From: Algorimicrobium hallyeonense
Lineage (GTDB): Bacteria > Bacteroidota > Bacteroidia > Flavobacteriales > Flavobacteriaceae
Reading direction: 5' to 3'
NCBI RefSeq assembly: GCF_042657385.1
Contig: NZ_JBHSLA010000001.1
Span: 558,001 to 622,000, forward strand
Length of the DNA stretch: 64,000 bases
Positions 35,544-43,812 of the stretch are shown here, one piece after another. Every line of letters begins with the position of its first letter. The stretch's first letter is position 1. The translations under genes were made by a program, and so were the position numbers. Under the pieces are notes generated by a model that was not told the origin of the DNA, did not search any database, and saw only the letters and a program-made list of their open reading frames with translations.

Positions 35544-35912
35544 ATGGGAACAATTAAAGTTGAAAATATTCGGGTATTTGCCAATCATGGTTGCTTAAAA
35601 GAAGAAACCAAAATTGGTAGCGATTACCGTGTGGATTTAGAAATAAAAGCCAATTTACAAACATCAGCCAAAACAGATTTACTTCAAGATACGGTTGATT
35701 ATGTGTTTCTAAATAAGGTAATACGGGAAGAAATGGCACAACCTTCTTACTTATTAGAAACGGTAGCCAAACGTATTTTAAATCGTATTTTTAAAGAAGA
35801 TATTATGGTTAGCAAAGCCACGGTTTGGGTCAGTAAAATTAATCCACCTATTGGAGGCGATGTGGAAATGGTAACAATAAAAATGAGTGACAAGCGAAAA
35901 AAGCAAAAGTAA
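35544..35912 (+). CDS. folB: Dihydroneopterin aldolase
   Basis: 122 aa, the usual length. It has the FANHGCLKEETKIGSDYRVDL start, the DTVDYVFLNKVI stretch, the catalytic Glu in LLETVAKRI and the terminal WVSKINPPIGGDVEMV. It cleaves dihydroneopterin to 6-hydroxymethyl-dihydropterin and glycolaldehyde in folate synthesis. It lies just upstream of tRNA-Cys. Confidence 0.93.
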   Translation: MGTIKVENIRVFANHGCLKEETKIGSDYRVDLEIKANLQTSAKTDLLQDTVDYVFLNKVIREEMAQPSYLLETVAKRILNRIFKEDIMVSKATVWVSKINPPIGGDVEMVTIKMSDKRKKQK

Positions 35913-35936
35913 GTAGCGAAACACTTATATTTTTTT

Positions 35937-35944
35937 TACATTTG
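35937..35944 (+). promoter_or_regulatory. -7 element for tRNA-Cys
   Basis: TACATTTG matches TANNTTTG and ends 46 bp before the tRNA 5' end. No clear -33 box. Confidence 0.4.
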
Positions 35945-35990
35945 CCATCCTATTATAAAATATGGGATATCTTTACACGAAAGTATATTA

Positions 35991-36061
35991 GGTGTCGTGG
36001 CCGAGTGGCTAGGCAGTGGTCTGCAACACCATCTACAGCGGTTCGAATCCGCTCGACACCT
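35991..36061 (+). tRNA. tRNA-Cys (anticodon GCA)
   Basis: Full cloverleaf, 71 nt. Acceptor GGTGTCG / CGACACC; D arm from TGGCCGAGTGGCTAGGC; anticodon stem GTGGT / ACCAT closing loop CTGCAAC, anticodon GCA; variable loop CTAC; T arm AGCGG TTCGAAT CCGCT. The discriminator is T (U73), the known identity base of tRNA-Cys. CCA is not encoded. Confidence 0.97.
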
Positions 36062-36066
36062 CAAAG

Positions 36067-36095
36067 AAACCTTCAACTTACGTTGGAGGTTTTTT
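36067..36095 (+). terminator. Terminator after tRNA-Cys
   Basis: Stem AAACCTTCAAC / GTTGGAGGTTT (one G-U pair) with a 4-nt loop and a T-run, 5 bp after the tRNA. Confidence 0.85.
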
Positions 36096-36131
36096 AATTC
36101 TAATTTTTAAGAAAAATTGATTAAAGAAAAT

Positions 36132-36172
36132 CCATCTACAGCGGTTCTCCGGAAATTTCGGGACGCTCGACA
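36132..36172 (+). pseudogene. Degenerate copy of the tRNA-Cys 3' half
   Basis: CCATCTACAGCGGTTC (36132-36147) repeats tRNA bases 36029-36044 exactly, and CGCTCGACA (36164-36172) repeats 36050-36058. In between, five bases of the T loop/arm are replaced by a 16-bp near-palindrome TCCGGAAA / TTTCGGGA. It cannot fold as a tRNA. It may be a decayed tandem tRNA or an attachment-site scar. Confidence 0.75.
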
Positions 36173-36194
36173 ATTATCAAGGTTTTGGGTATTC

Positions 36195-36227
36195 AGACCT
36201 AACAGGTTTCAAAAACCTGTTAGGTCT
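36195..36227. repeat. Perfect 15-bp inverted repeat (hairpin)
   Basis: AGACCTAACAGGTTT (36195-36209) and its exact reverse complement (36213-36227) flank a 3-nt loop. There is no T-run on either side, so it is unlikely to be only a terminator. I recall similar ACCTAACAGG hairpins being dispersed in Bacteroidota genomes (memory, not checked). Confidence 0.8.
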
Positions 36228-36259
36228 TTGAGTAAACAAGCTTATTAAATAGCGATGTA

Positions 36260-36382
36260 TTACTTGGTTGTCACTTCACAGATGCAGCGAAAACCTGTGT
36301 AGGTATTTGGTAATATAATTTGAGTTTCAGATTTCCAATTCTCACCAAAAAATAAATCATCTTGAGTTATTTTAGAAATATT
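36260..36382 (-). pseudogene. Remnant of an FGE-sulfatase/SUMF1-domain protein C-terminus
   Basis: A 40-codon open stretch with no start, bounded upstream by an in-frame stop at 36383-36385, ends ...NTYTGFRCICEVTTK. TGFRC near the terminus is the characteristic end of formylglycine-generating-enzyme-like domains, common in Bacteroidota (for example gliding proteins). No FGE domain body is present upstream; LysE begins 60 bp beyond. Together with the adjacent tRNA fragment and hairpin, this 36.1-36.4 kb stretch is gene debris. The call is tentative because only about 40 residues remain. Confidence 0.4.
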
Positions 36383-36443
36383 TTAGGTCACGAACTTCTT
36401 TTTTGGATGTTTTTTACTTTTCCATTCTAATTAACCTGAACTG

Positions 36444-37130
36444 CTATTCCGACTTAAAAATTTCAATATTATCAAGCTTATGCTTTAAACGTTCTTTTTC
36501 TTTCGGAAAAAACCCCTGTAGAAGCAGTAAAATACCAAAACCCATAATGACTAGCGATACAATCTTCTTTGTTTTAAAAATGCGTCTGGGTGTGAGTTTG
36601 TTTTTAAGCGTTTTTGCCGCCAGTATTTTAAGTAAATCCACAATAAAATAAACAACCAAAATAGTTCCTAAAAACACAAATAAACCTTGTTCGGTTTCTG
36701 TTAGCGAGTTCCCTATTACAATAAAACCTAACCAACCCAATAATACACCAATATTGATAAAATTGAGTAAAAACCCTTTAATAAAGAGCTTTCCGAAGTT
36801 CTTTTTTAATTCAACTGTATGAAATTCGCGCACAATATCCCGAAAGGATTTGGCGGTTTTTGTAAAGGATATAAAACCGTAGACAGCCAACAAAACACCT
36901 CCAAAAATGAGGAAGTTTGGATCGTCTTTAATTTTATCAAGAAGTTTAGTGGTACTGTAATATGCTACCACTATAAATAAAATATCAGCTAGAATAACAC
37001 CAAAATCAAATATTAAAGCACTTTTAATACCTTTAGTAGCACTGGTTTCTAGAAGAACAAAAAACACAGGGCCAATGGTAAAAGATAATAGTATTCCGAA
37101 AGGAATAGCTGCTAAAATATCGTCAGTCAT
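36444..37130 (-). CDS. LysE family transporter
   Basis: 228 aa with six predicted membrane helices. The N-terminal IPFGILLSFTIGPVFFVLLETSATKG is the LysE/RhtB signature (G..GP.....). This family exports amino acids or related metabolites by proton exchange; substrate not predictable. Free-standing leftward gene, 45 bp downstream of the DUF2807 gene, with its own -7 element in the gap. Confidence 0.85.
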   Translation of the reverse strand: MTDDILAAIPFGILLSFTIGPVFFVLLETSATKGIKSALIFDFGVILADILFIVVAYYSTTKLLDKIKDDPNFLIFGGVLLAVYGFISFTKTAKSFRDIVREFHTVELKKNFGKLFIKGFLLNFINIGVLLGWLGFIVIGNSLTETEQGLFVFLGTILVVYFIVDLLKILAAKTLKNKLTPRRIFKTKKIVSLVIMGFGILLLLQGFFPKEKERLKHKLDNIEIFKSE

Positions 37131-37152
37131 AAATTTTAAAAAGCAATTTCTA

Positions 37153-37160
37153 CAAATTTA
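37153..37160 (-). promoter_or_regulatory. -7 element for the LysE-family gene
   Basis: CAAATTTA on + is TAAATTTG on the minus strand, 22 bp before the LysE ATG. Confidence 0.4.
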
Positions 37161-37175
37161 TGAAAATCCTAGGTA

Positions 37176-37853
37176 TTAATCCTTACGAATTATTTTTCCG
37201 CCAAAAACAGTATTTTCTTCAACCAATTTTGGATTTCCATATATATACACGCTACCTCCAGCACGTACTTTGGCCTCTACTTTTTCAGACGCTTTAACAT
37301 GAACTTCACCAGCCGCTCGGATAACCACTTTTGCTGTTTCACTTTCTAATTCCTTTCCAAGAAAAGAACCACCTGTTGATAAATCAATATCCTGATTTTT
37401 AGTAGTTCCAGTCACGCGAATAACGCCTCCTGTAACAGCTTTAGCTTCTAAAAACGTAATATCTTGAACCATAACTTTTATACTGCCACCTTCTTGTGCA
37501 TTTAAATCTATTTCAAACTGATTAAAAATATCATTCGAGCCAACAAAAGCTCCTTCATTGACATCAATAATATCAATTTGTTTGTAGTGTAATTCAATAG
37601 TAGTTTCATCTCCATCAAATAGTTTTTCAAGAGACATTCTTACTTTTAATTTACCGTTTTTATTAACAATAACAACATCTTCCGTGTTTTTTCCTGTGAT
37701 GATAATTTTATTTTCATCCGATTTTATTAAGGCGACTTCTATTCTATCGTAAACTTTAAGTTCATTAAAATCGCCTAGCATTTTTTCAGTTTGTGCTGGA
37801 CTTATTTGGGTTGTTGATACGATTAAAACGAGTGCAAAAAGAAATTTTTTCAT
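37176..37853 (-). CDS. Head-GIN domain protein (DUF2807)
   Basis: 225 aa from MKKFLFALVL, with a Sec signal peptide (about 1-20). The mature part is a right-handed beta-solenoid of short repeats (GSNDIFNQ, GGVIRVTG, GGSFLG, AAGEVHV, AGGSVYIYG) typical of the DUF2807/auto-transporter adhesin head GIN domain. It is probably periplasmic or outer-membrane bound; function unknown. It lies 45 bp after rnr in the same direction. Confidence 0.85.
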   Translation of the reverse strand: MKKFLFALVLIVSTTQISPAQTEKMLGDFNELKVYDRIEVALIKSDENKIIITGKNTEDVVIVNKNGKLKVRMSLEKLFDGDETTIELHYKQIDIIDVNEGAFVGSNDIFNQFEIDLNAQEGGSIKVMVQDITFLEAKAVTGGVIRVTGTTKNQDIDLSTGGSFLGKELESETAKVVIRAAGEVHVKASEKVEAKVRAGGSVYIYGNPKLVEENTVFGGKIIRKD

Positions 37854-37897
37854 GGTCATTGAGGATTATTTTATATTAAAAATACACGTTGCAAAAA

Positions 37898-40129
37898 CTA
37901 TTCCTGATGTTTTCCTATTAGGTAAAAATCTAAATGTTTTTTAACTAAATCTGTATTTTTAACTTTAACAACGACCTCATCACCCAATTGGTACATGGTT
38001 TTAGAATTTTTTCCAATTAATGCATAATGATCTTCATCAAATTGGTAATGATCGTCTTTCATATCACGAACACTCACCATGCCTTCACATTTATTTTCAA
38101 TAATTTCTATATAAATTCCCCAATCGGTTACACCTGAAATAACACCTACAAAATTTTCATCTTTATGGTCTTCCATAAAGCGAATTTGCATGTATTTAAT
38201 AGAGTCACGTTCCGCTTTTGTGGCTAAATTTTCCATATTGCTGGAATGGTTACATTTATCTTCATAAATATCCGCGTTAGCAGATGGTTGACCATCTAAA
38301 TACAGTTGTAATAATCGGTGTGCCATAACATCTGGATACCGACGAATTGGTGATGTAAAGTGACTGTAATAATCAAAAGCTAAACCGTAATGACCAATGT
38401 TGTGCGTGGTATATTCGGCTTTACTCATAGTTCGTATGGTTAAGGTATCAACTAAGTTCTGCTCTTTTTTACCGTTAACACTACTTAATAAATTATTTAA
38501 AGATGATGCTGTAGTTTTTTTATCCTTGAAATTCAATTTATAACCAAAACGACTCACTACATTTTGCAGTGCAGCCAGTTTACTGTCATCTGGTTCATCA
38601 TGAACACGATAAATGAAGGTTTTTTTCTGTTTACCAACAAATTCCGAAACTTTTCGGTTTGCTAATAACATAAATTCTTCAATCATTTTGTTGGCATCTT
38701 TTGATGTTTTAAAGAATACACCAACTGGATTTGCATCTTGATCCAAATTGAATTTTACTTCCACTTTATCAAACGAAATAGCGCCTGAACGCATGCGTTT
38801 TGAACGCATTTTTTTAGCAAAAGCATCCATTTTTAAAACGGCTTGAGCTATTTCTGGCGTTGTTTGATATTCCTTTCCTGAGATGGCTACATCTGCAGGT
38901 ATGGTTGTATCTATTTTTTTAGGATTATTAGACACATCGTCTGCGCTCATGGCGTCATTATGCTCAATGATAGCTTGAGCTTCTTCGTAAGCAAAACGTG
39001 CATCTGAATAGGTAACGGTTCTACCAAACCATTCGTGTACCACTTCGGCTTTATCATTCATTTTAAAAACAGCCGAAAAGGTATATTTTTCTTCATTAGG
39101 ACGTAATGAGCAGGCATTATTTGATAGTACTTCTGGTAACATAGGTACCACGCGATCTACTAAATAAACCGATGTTGCACGCTCATAGGCTTCATCATCT
39201 AAAATGGTTCCAGGTTGCAAGTAATGCGACACATCTGCAATGTGAATTCCTATTTCATAAAGTCCATTGTCTAACACTTTAAATGATAGAGCATCATCAA
39301 AATCCTTGGCATCTTTTGGGTCAATGGTAAAGGTTAAATCCTCACGCATATCCCGACGTTTAGCAATTTCTTCTTTAGTTATGGAGGTATCAATTTTATT
39401 AGCAAAATCCTCTACTTCTTTCGGAAATTCTAATGGCAAACCATATTCAGCTAAAATGGCATGAATTTCGGTATTGTGTTCACCTGGTCTTCCTAAAACT
39501 TCTATGACTTTTCCGTTAGGAGAGTCGGCTTTTTCTGGCCATTCTTCTAATGAAACTAATACTTTATCGCCATCTTTAGCTTTCATGGTTTTGTTGATTG
39601 GTACAAAAATATCTGTGTACATTTTGTTACTATCAACTACCACAAAGGCGTAGTTTTTATTCAGTTGAATAACACCAACATATTCCGTTTTAGCCCGTTT
39701 TATAATTTGGGTAATTTCGCCTTCACGCTTACCACCTTTTAATCGTTTATACGCGTAGAATTCCACCTCATCGCCATGAAGCGCTTTATTCATATTGTTT
39801 GAAGCAATGTATACATCATCTTCAAAATCGTCTGAAATAATATAACCAGCACCTCTGGATGCCATATCCACACGACCAGTATGGTACTCTGTAGAAATTA
39901 TGGCTTTAAATTTTCCACGTTCTACTTCTTCAATCTCTTGTTTTGCTTTAAGTTGTTGAAGTTTTTTTATAATCTGATTGCGGCTACTAGCATCGTTAAC
40001 ACCAATTTTAGCAGCAATTTGTTTATAGTTAAAGGATTGGTTTCTGTCTTTTTTTAATATACTTAAGATTGTATTAGTCAAATTGGAAATCTTGTTATTA
40101 GAAGGTTTCCTGTGTTTCTTTTTTGTCAT
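37898..40129 (-). CDS. rnr: Ribonuclease R
   Basis: 743 aa 3'-5' exoribonuclease. Lysine-rich N-terminus, winged-helix and cold-shock OB domains, the RNB catalytic centre DPKDAKDFDDALS (about residues 272-284) with three acidic metal ligands, and a C-terminal S1 domain (GVISGVTDWGIYIEI region). It degrades structured RNA and helps rRNA and tmRNA processing. It lies next to the candidate-origin block on the left side. Confidence 0.95.
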   Translation of the reverse strand: MTKKKHRKPSNNKISNLTNTILSILKKDRNQSFNYKQIAAKIGVNDASSRNQIIKKLQQLKAKQEIEEVERGKFKAIISTEYHTGRVDMASRGAGYIISDDFEDDVYIASNNMNKALHGDEVEFYAYKRLKGGKREGEITQIIKRAKTEYVGVIQLNKNYAFVVVDSNKMYTDIFVPINKTMKAKDGDKVLVSLEEWPEKADSPNGKVIEVLGRPGEHNTEIHAILAEYGLPLEFPKEVEDFANKIDTSITKEEIAKRRDMREDLTFTIDPKDAKDFDDALSFKVLDNGLYEIGIHIADVSHYLQPGTILDDEAYERATSVYLVDRVVPMLPEVLSNNACSLRPNEEKYTFSAVFKMNDKAEVVHEWFGRTVTYSDARFAYEEAQAIIEHNDAMSADDVSNNPKKIDTTIPADVAISGKEYQTTPEIAQAVLKMDAFAKKMRSKRMRSGAISFDKVEVKFNLDQDANPVGVFFKTSKDANKMIEEFMLLANRKVSEFVGKQKKTFIYRVHDEPDDSKLAALQNVVSRFGYKLNFKDKKTTASSLNNLLSSVNGKKEQNLVDTLTIRTMSKAEYTTHNIGHYGLAFDYYSHFTSPIRRYPDVMAHRLLQLYLDGQPSANADIYEDKCNHSSNMENLATKAERDSIKYMQIRFMEDHKDENFVGVISGVTDWGIYIEIIENKCEGMVSVRDMKDDHYQFDEDHYALIGKNSKTMYQLGDEVVVKVKNTDLVKKHLDFYLIGKHQE

Positions 40130-40341
40130 TTAAATTGTAATAATTTTATTCCCTTGAATCCTAATAGTTATCAGGAAGGAATCTTATAGTTTTATAAAAA
40201 TAATACATTTAAGGAAGAGATTAACGCTTTCACTTTAATTATTAGTAGTGAATAGGTTACTAAAGGTATTAATTTACAGCAAAGCTACGGTTTTAATATT
40301 AAATGATAGTTAGGGTAATTTTATCTTAACTATTTAATAAC

Positions 40342-40374
40342 AAAAAAGGTTGACTTTATAAACAGTCAACCCTT
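40342..40374 (-). terminator. Terminator after the BspA-like LRR gene
   Basis: On the minus strand: stem GGTTGACT / AGTCAACC (one bulged C) and an A-rich 8-nt loop, then a run of T. It lies 24-56 bp past the stop codon at 40398. Confidence 0.75.
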
Positions 40375-40397
40375 AAATTTTTCAAATGTATACTATA

Positions 40398-41666
40398 TTA
40401 TTCTACAATAAATTTTTTAGTTGTTTTACCTTTTGTAGTTTCTATTTTAGCAAAATAAATATCTTTAGAATAACTAGATACATCAATTTTATTGGTATTT
40501 TCTTCTGAAATTATTTGTCCTAAATAATTATAAATTATTACTGTTTTGATTTCAGAAGCATTATCTAAATCAATTTTTAAAAAGTCTGAAGTTGGATTTG
40601 GATATAATTTAATGGTTTCAGATAATTGAAAATCTGTTAGACTTAATTCATTAAACGATCCAAAATCTTGCCAAACAGCTGCTGCCTGATAATCCGGAAT
40701 GGTGCCCTGTGGGACTGTCAACGAAACATTATTTATGGTTACATTAGCAAAAACATCCACATCAATTGTTAGTGGTATGTTCCAGTTTACAGTAACATTT
40801 GTAAGATTATCACAGGATTGAAAAGCTTGTGAATCTATAGTTGTAACACTTTCTGGAATATTAATATCATTAAGATTTGTATTAAAAAATGATTGTTCAC
40901 CAATACTAGTTAAGGTATTTGGAAAATTAATATTGGTTAAATTAGTGGAACCAAAAAATGCTCTATTCCAAATTACATCTAAATTAGAGGGTAAATTAAT
41001 AGTTATTAAACTAGTACAGCCATAAAATCCAAAAGGAGAAATACTGGTAATACTATCAGGAATTGTAACATTTATTAGACTTGAACAACCATAAAATAAA
41101 CCAGAATTAATATTAGTCATTCCATTGGATAGGGAAACATCTGTTAAACTGGTACATCCTTTAAAAGCCTCAAAACCAACAAAATTCAAACTGTCAGGTA
41201 AACTAACATTTGTTAAACTCGTACAATCTTCAAAAGTTCTTTGTCTTAAACTGGTTAAACCAGCAGGAAACGTAACATTTATTAAACTACTACAACCAGA
41301 AAAGCCTTGATCTTCTATTCTATTAAGATTATTAGGTAAATTTATGGTTGTTAACCCCGAAGAATTTCTAAATGCCGCAGTATTGATTACGGTAATGCTG
41401 TTAGGTAACGAAACACTAATTAAATTAGGACACGCATTAAATGCAAATTGAGCTATTTCTGTTACAGTATAATTTATACTATTATCGGTCACGGTTTCAG
41501 GAATAACTAGATTACCTGTAGGACAAATATTATCATAGCTTTGAACAGACACGTAATTATTTGTGGCATCAATTACGGTATATTCTAAAACACCATCATT
41601 AAAGGTTTGAGATTGGCCTAATACTGAATTTAATAAGCATAAAAAGAAAAATAGTTTTAGTTTCAT
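40398..41666 (-). CDS. BspA-type leucine-rich-repeat protein with T9SS sorting domain
   Basis: 422 aa. Signal peptide (about 1-18), then some ten repeats of the LRR_5/BspA kind (for example FSGCSSLINVTFPAGLTSL, FYGCTSLITINLPSNLDVI) and a linker ending VPQGTIPDYQAAAVWQDFGS. The last 75 residues, IKLYPNPTSDFLKID ... KKFIVE, are a type IX secretion C-terminal domain. It is probably exported to the cell surface as an adhesin or binding protein. Divergent from the other LRR gene across the 749-bp gap. Confidence 0.9.
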   Translation of the reverse strand: MKLKLFFFLCLLNSVLGQSQTFNDGVLEYTVIDATNNYVSVQSYDNICPTGNLVIPETVTDNSINYTVTEIAQFAFNACPNLISVSLPNSITVINTAAFRNSSGLTTINLPNNLNRIEDQGFSGCSSLINVTFPAGLTSLRQRTFEDCTSLTNVSLPDSLNFVGFEAFKGCTSLTDVSLSNGMTNINSGLFYGCSSLINVTIPDSITSISPFGFYGCTSLITINLPSNLDVIWNRAFFGSTNLTNINFPNTLTSIGEQSFFNTNLNDINIPESVTTIDSQAFQSCDNLTNVTVNWNIPLTIDVDVFANVTINNVSLTVPQGTIPDYQAAAVWQDFGSFNELSLTDFQLSETIKLYPNPTSDFLKIDLDNASEIKTVIIYNYLGQIISEENTNKIDVSSYSKDIYFAKIETTKGKTTKKFIVE

Positions 41667-41775
41667 AATACATATATTTTTAGTTAAGTAATTTATTTTA
41701 TTAAACTTACTCTCAATTTTTAAACAATGTGAGTTTCATGAAATCTTAATATATAAATTACTTTATTCTATATTT

Positions 41776-41784
41776 TGTGTAAAA
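41776..41784 (-). promoter_or_regulatory. DnaA-box-like site
   Basis: TGTGTAAAA on + reads TTTTACACA on the minus strand and fits TTWTNCACA. One match of this relaxed consensus is weak alone. Confidence 0.35.
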
Positions 41785-41827
41785 TGAATAAGAAAGGTAA
41801 ACAAAAAATTAATTCTTAAAAAAACAG

Positions 41828-41836
41828 TTATCCACA
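41828..41836 (+). promoter_or_regulatory. Perfect DnaA box
   Basis: TTATCCACA is the exact canonical DnaA box, followed directly by an alternating ATATATATA tract. Confidence 0.55.
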
Positions 41837-41942
41837 TATATATAGATAATCATCTTTTTCTTTTAAAATTTTAAAAAAATAATAATGGTTATTATAGTGT
41901 GTTCATAGCAGGTATAACTTTATGCAATTTTATTTTGATTAC

Positions 41943-41982
41943 ACGTAGTTTACAATTTATTGATACGTAGTTAACAGTTTAT
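41943..41982 (+). repeat. Two iteron-like direct repeats
   Basis: 18-bp units at 41943-41960 and 41965-41982 (ACGTAGTT-ACA-TTTAT pattern) agree at 16 of 18 bases. Their 22-bp period is about two helical turns, so bound proteins would face the same side. Confidence 0.65.
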
Positions 41983-42022
41983 ATAACCTTAAAGCATTCA
42001 TTTTTAGATGAATTTTAAAAGC

Positions 42023-42053
42023 TATTAACAACTGTTAATAACCAATGTTAATA
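42023..42053. repeat. TGTTAATA cluster
   Basis: TATTAACA AC TGTTAATA forms an 8-bp inverted repeat (42023-42040) and a third TGTTAATA follows at 42046-42053, 13 bp after the second. Part of the candidate origin. Confidence 0.6.
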
Positions 42054-42415
42054 GGAATTAACTAACAAGTATTTTGAATTCCTGTGTTTATAAAGATCTG
42101 TTGCTTGTCTTAAAACTTGTCCAAAAAAAATAGCTAACTTTTTTGGTTTATTGGGTTGGGTTTTCACTTGAAAAAATTAATTGACTTTTAAAAATTTACC
42201 TATTAGAATTTAATGAACAGTTATGAACAAGTTATGAGGTGTAAAATAGGTACTTATTAATACTTGTTCGCTATAACTTAAAAATAATATTAAAAGTCTT
42301 GCAATCAATTACTTATATTTTATATATTTATAACATAGAAATTTTCCCTCACACTAATTTCTGATTTCAGTTAAAATAGCACATTTCGTTTATTAATTTA
42401 TTAATCTATTTTATC

Positions 42416-43732
42416 ATGAAAAAATTTTACACTTCACTTTTAACCACATTCCTTTTTTTAATTTTCACATCATTAGTATTTGGGCAATACACCAGTATTC
42501 CAAACACTGAATTTGAACAATTATTAATAACCGAATCTATTGATAGCGAAGGCATATTAGATGGTCAAGTTTTAACTAGTGATGTGGCAACTGTAACGAG
42601 TTTGGATATTTCCTATACCAGTATTTCTGATATTACAGGAATTCAAGATTTTACGTCTTTAATTTCTTTTGAAGCACTACAAACCACTAATTTGATAGAT
42701 GTGGATTTAACGGGATTAGCACTTTTGGAAGATATTGATATGTCTTATTGCCTTAATATTGACACATTTGATGTTTCAGGATGTGTTAATTTGAAAAACT
42801 TAAATATTTCCCATACTAACTTTGATATATTAGATTTGAATTCTAATAATTTATTAGAAACCATTGATATGTCCTATAGTGGTGTATTAAATTTAGATTT
42901 AAATGGTAAAAGTAATCTTACGTGGCTTTATGCAAATCTAGCTGATATTCAAACTTTAGACATTACTGGTTGTTCCGCCTTATCCTTAATTAATATAAAC
43001 GAAACATCCATCAATGTTTTGAATTTAAGTGGGAATATCGCAATTACTGCTTTGGGTTTTTATAGAACTCATTTGACCACACTTATTTTAAATGGCTGTA
43101 CTAATTTAACCTCATTAGATTTTAATTGGAATTATGATTTAGCGAGTTTGGATTTGACAAATTGTAGTAATTTAACTGATATTAGTTTTGTAAATGGCTC
43201 TTTTATAGATATTGCTTTAAATACAGATGATTTAATAAATTTAGAAACCATTGAGTTTAATAACGGAGGGGTAAGGAGTTTGGATTTACAAAATAGCCCT
43301 AATTTAACAACCTTAACGTTTTACTATTCAGGTATTAGTAATTTGGACTTACGCAATGGAAATAACACCAATTTAGACATAAGTATTGAAGGAACTAGTA
43401 TTGAGTGTATTAGTGTTGATGACGTTGATTACGCCACTAACAATTGGCCCGATGTGGTAGATGATGTTGTTTACAGCACGGACTGCTCTACATTAACTTT
43501 AAATGAAATTCAAACTGAATCTTTGAAATTATACCCTAATCCGAGTTCAGAATTTTTACAAATATCAGGTTTACAGCAAAATGTAAATTATAGTATTTTA
43601 GATTTTCAAGGCAAACAAATGCAATCTGGAACGCTTATACCTCAAGAAAATATTCCAATTAACGCATTACAATCAGGACTTTATTTTTTGAGAATAGATT
43701 CTGGTACCAACTTTAAATTCATTAAAAAATAA
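42416..43732 (+). CDS. Leucine-rich-repeat protein with T9SS sorting domain
   Basis: 438 aa with a Sec signal peptide (about 1-23, cut after FGQ). About ten degenerate LRRs follow (for example LDLTNCSNLTDISFVNGS, LDLQNSPNLTTLTFYYSG, LNISHTNFDILDLNSN), then a T9SS-type C-terminus KLYPNPSSEFLQISG ... FKFIKK. Probably a secreted or surface-anchored protein. Unlike its divergent neighbour it has internalin-like rather than BspA-type repeats, so the two are not simple duplicates. Confidence 0.9.
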   Translation: MKKFYTSLLTTFLFLIFTSLVFGQYTSIPNTEFEQLLITESIDSEGILDGQVLTSDVATVTSLDISYTSISDITGIQDFTSLISFEALQTTNLIDVDLTGLALLEDIDMSYCLNIDTFDVSGCVNLKNLNISHTNFDILDLNSNNLLETIDMSYSGVLNLDLNGKSNLTWLYANLADIQTLDITGCSALSLININETSINVLNLSGNIAITALGFYRTHLTTLILNGCTNLTSLDFNWNYDLASLDLTNCSNLTDISFVNGSFIDIALNTDDLINLETIEFNNGGVRSLDLQNSPNLTTLTFYYSGISNLDLRNGNNTNLDISIEGTSIECISVDDVDYATNNWPDVVDDVVYSTDCSTLTLNEIQTESLKLYPNPSSEFLQISGLQQNVNYSILDFQGKQMQSGTLIPQENIPINALQSGLYFLRIDSGTNFKFIKK

Positions 43733-43812
43733 CGGATATACTCAAACTATCTAAACTTAAAGATATCGGTTTATTTTTTTACCTTTAACGAGATTCTAAA
43801 CGTTATAAAAAA

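Larger units (their letters stand above)
41667..42415. other. Candidate chromosomal replication origin (749-bp AT-rich gap)
   Basis: No gene is visible. It is very AT-rich, lies between divergent genes, and holds a perfect DnaA box TTATCCACA (41828), a second match to TTWTNCACA on the minus strand (41776-41784), two 18-bp direct repeats with 22-bp period, and three TGTTAATA copies (42023-42053). AT tracts (41837-41890, 42180-42340) could be unwinding regions. Divergent promoters alone could also explain the gap, and no dnaA or dnaN is near, so this stays a candidate. Confidence 0.5.
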
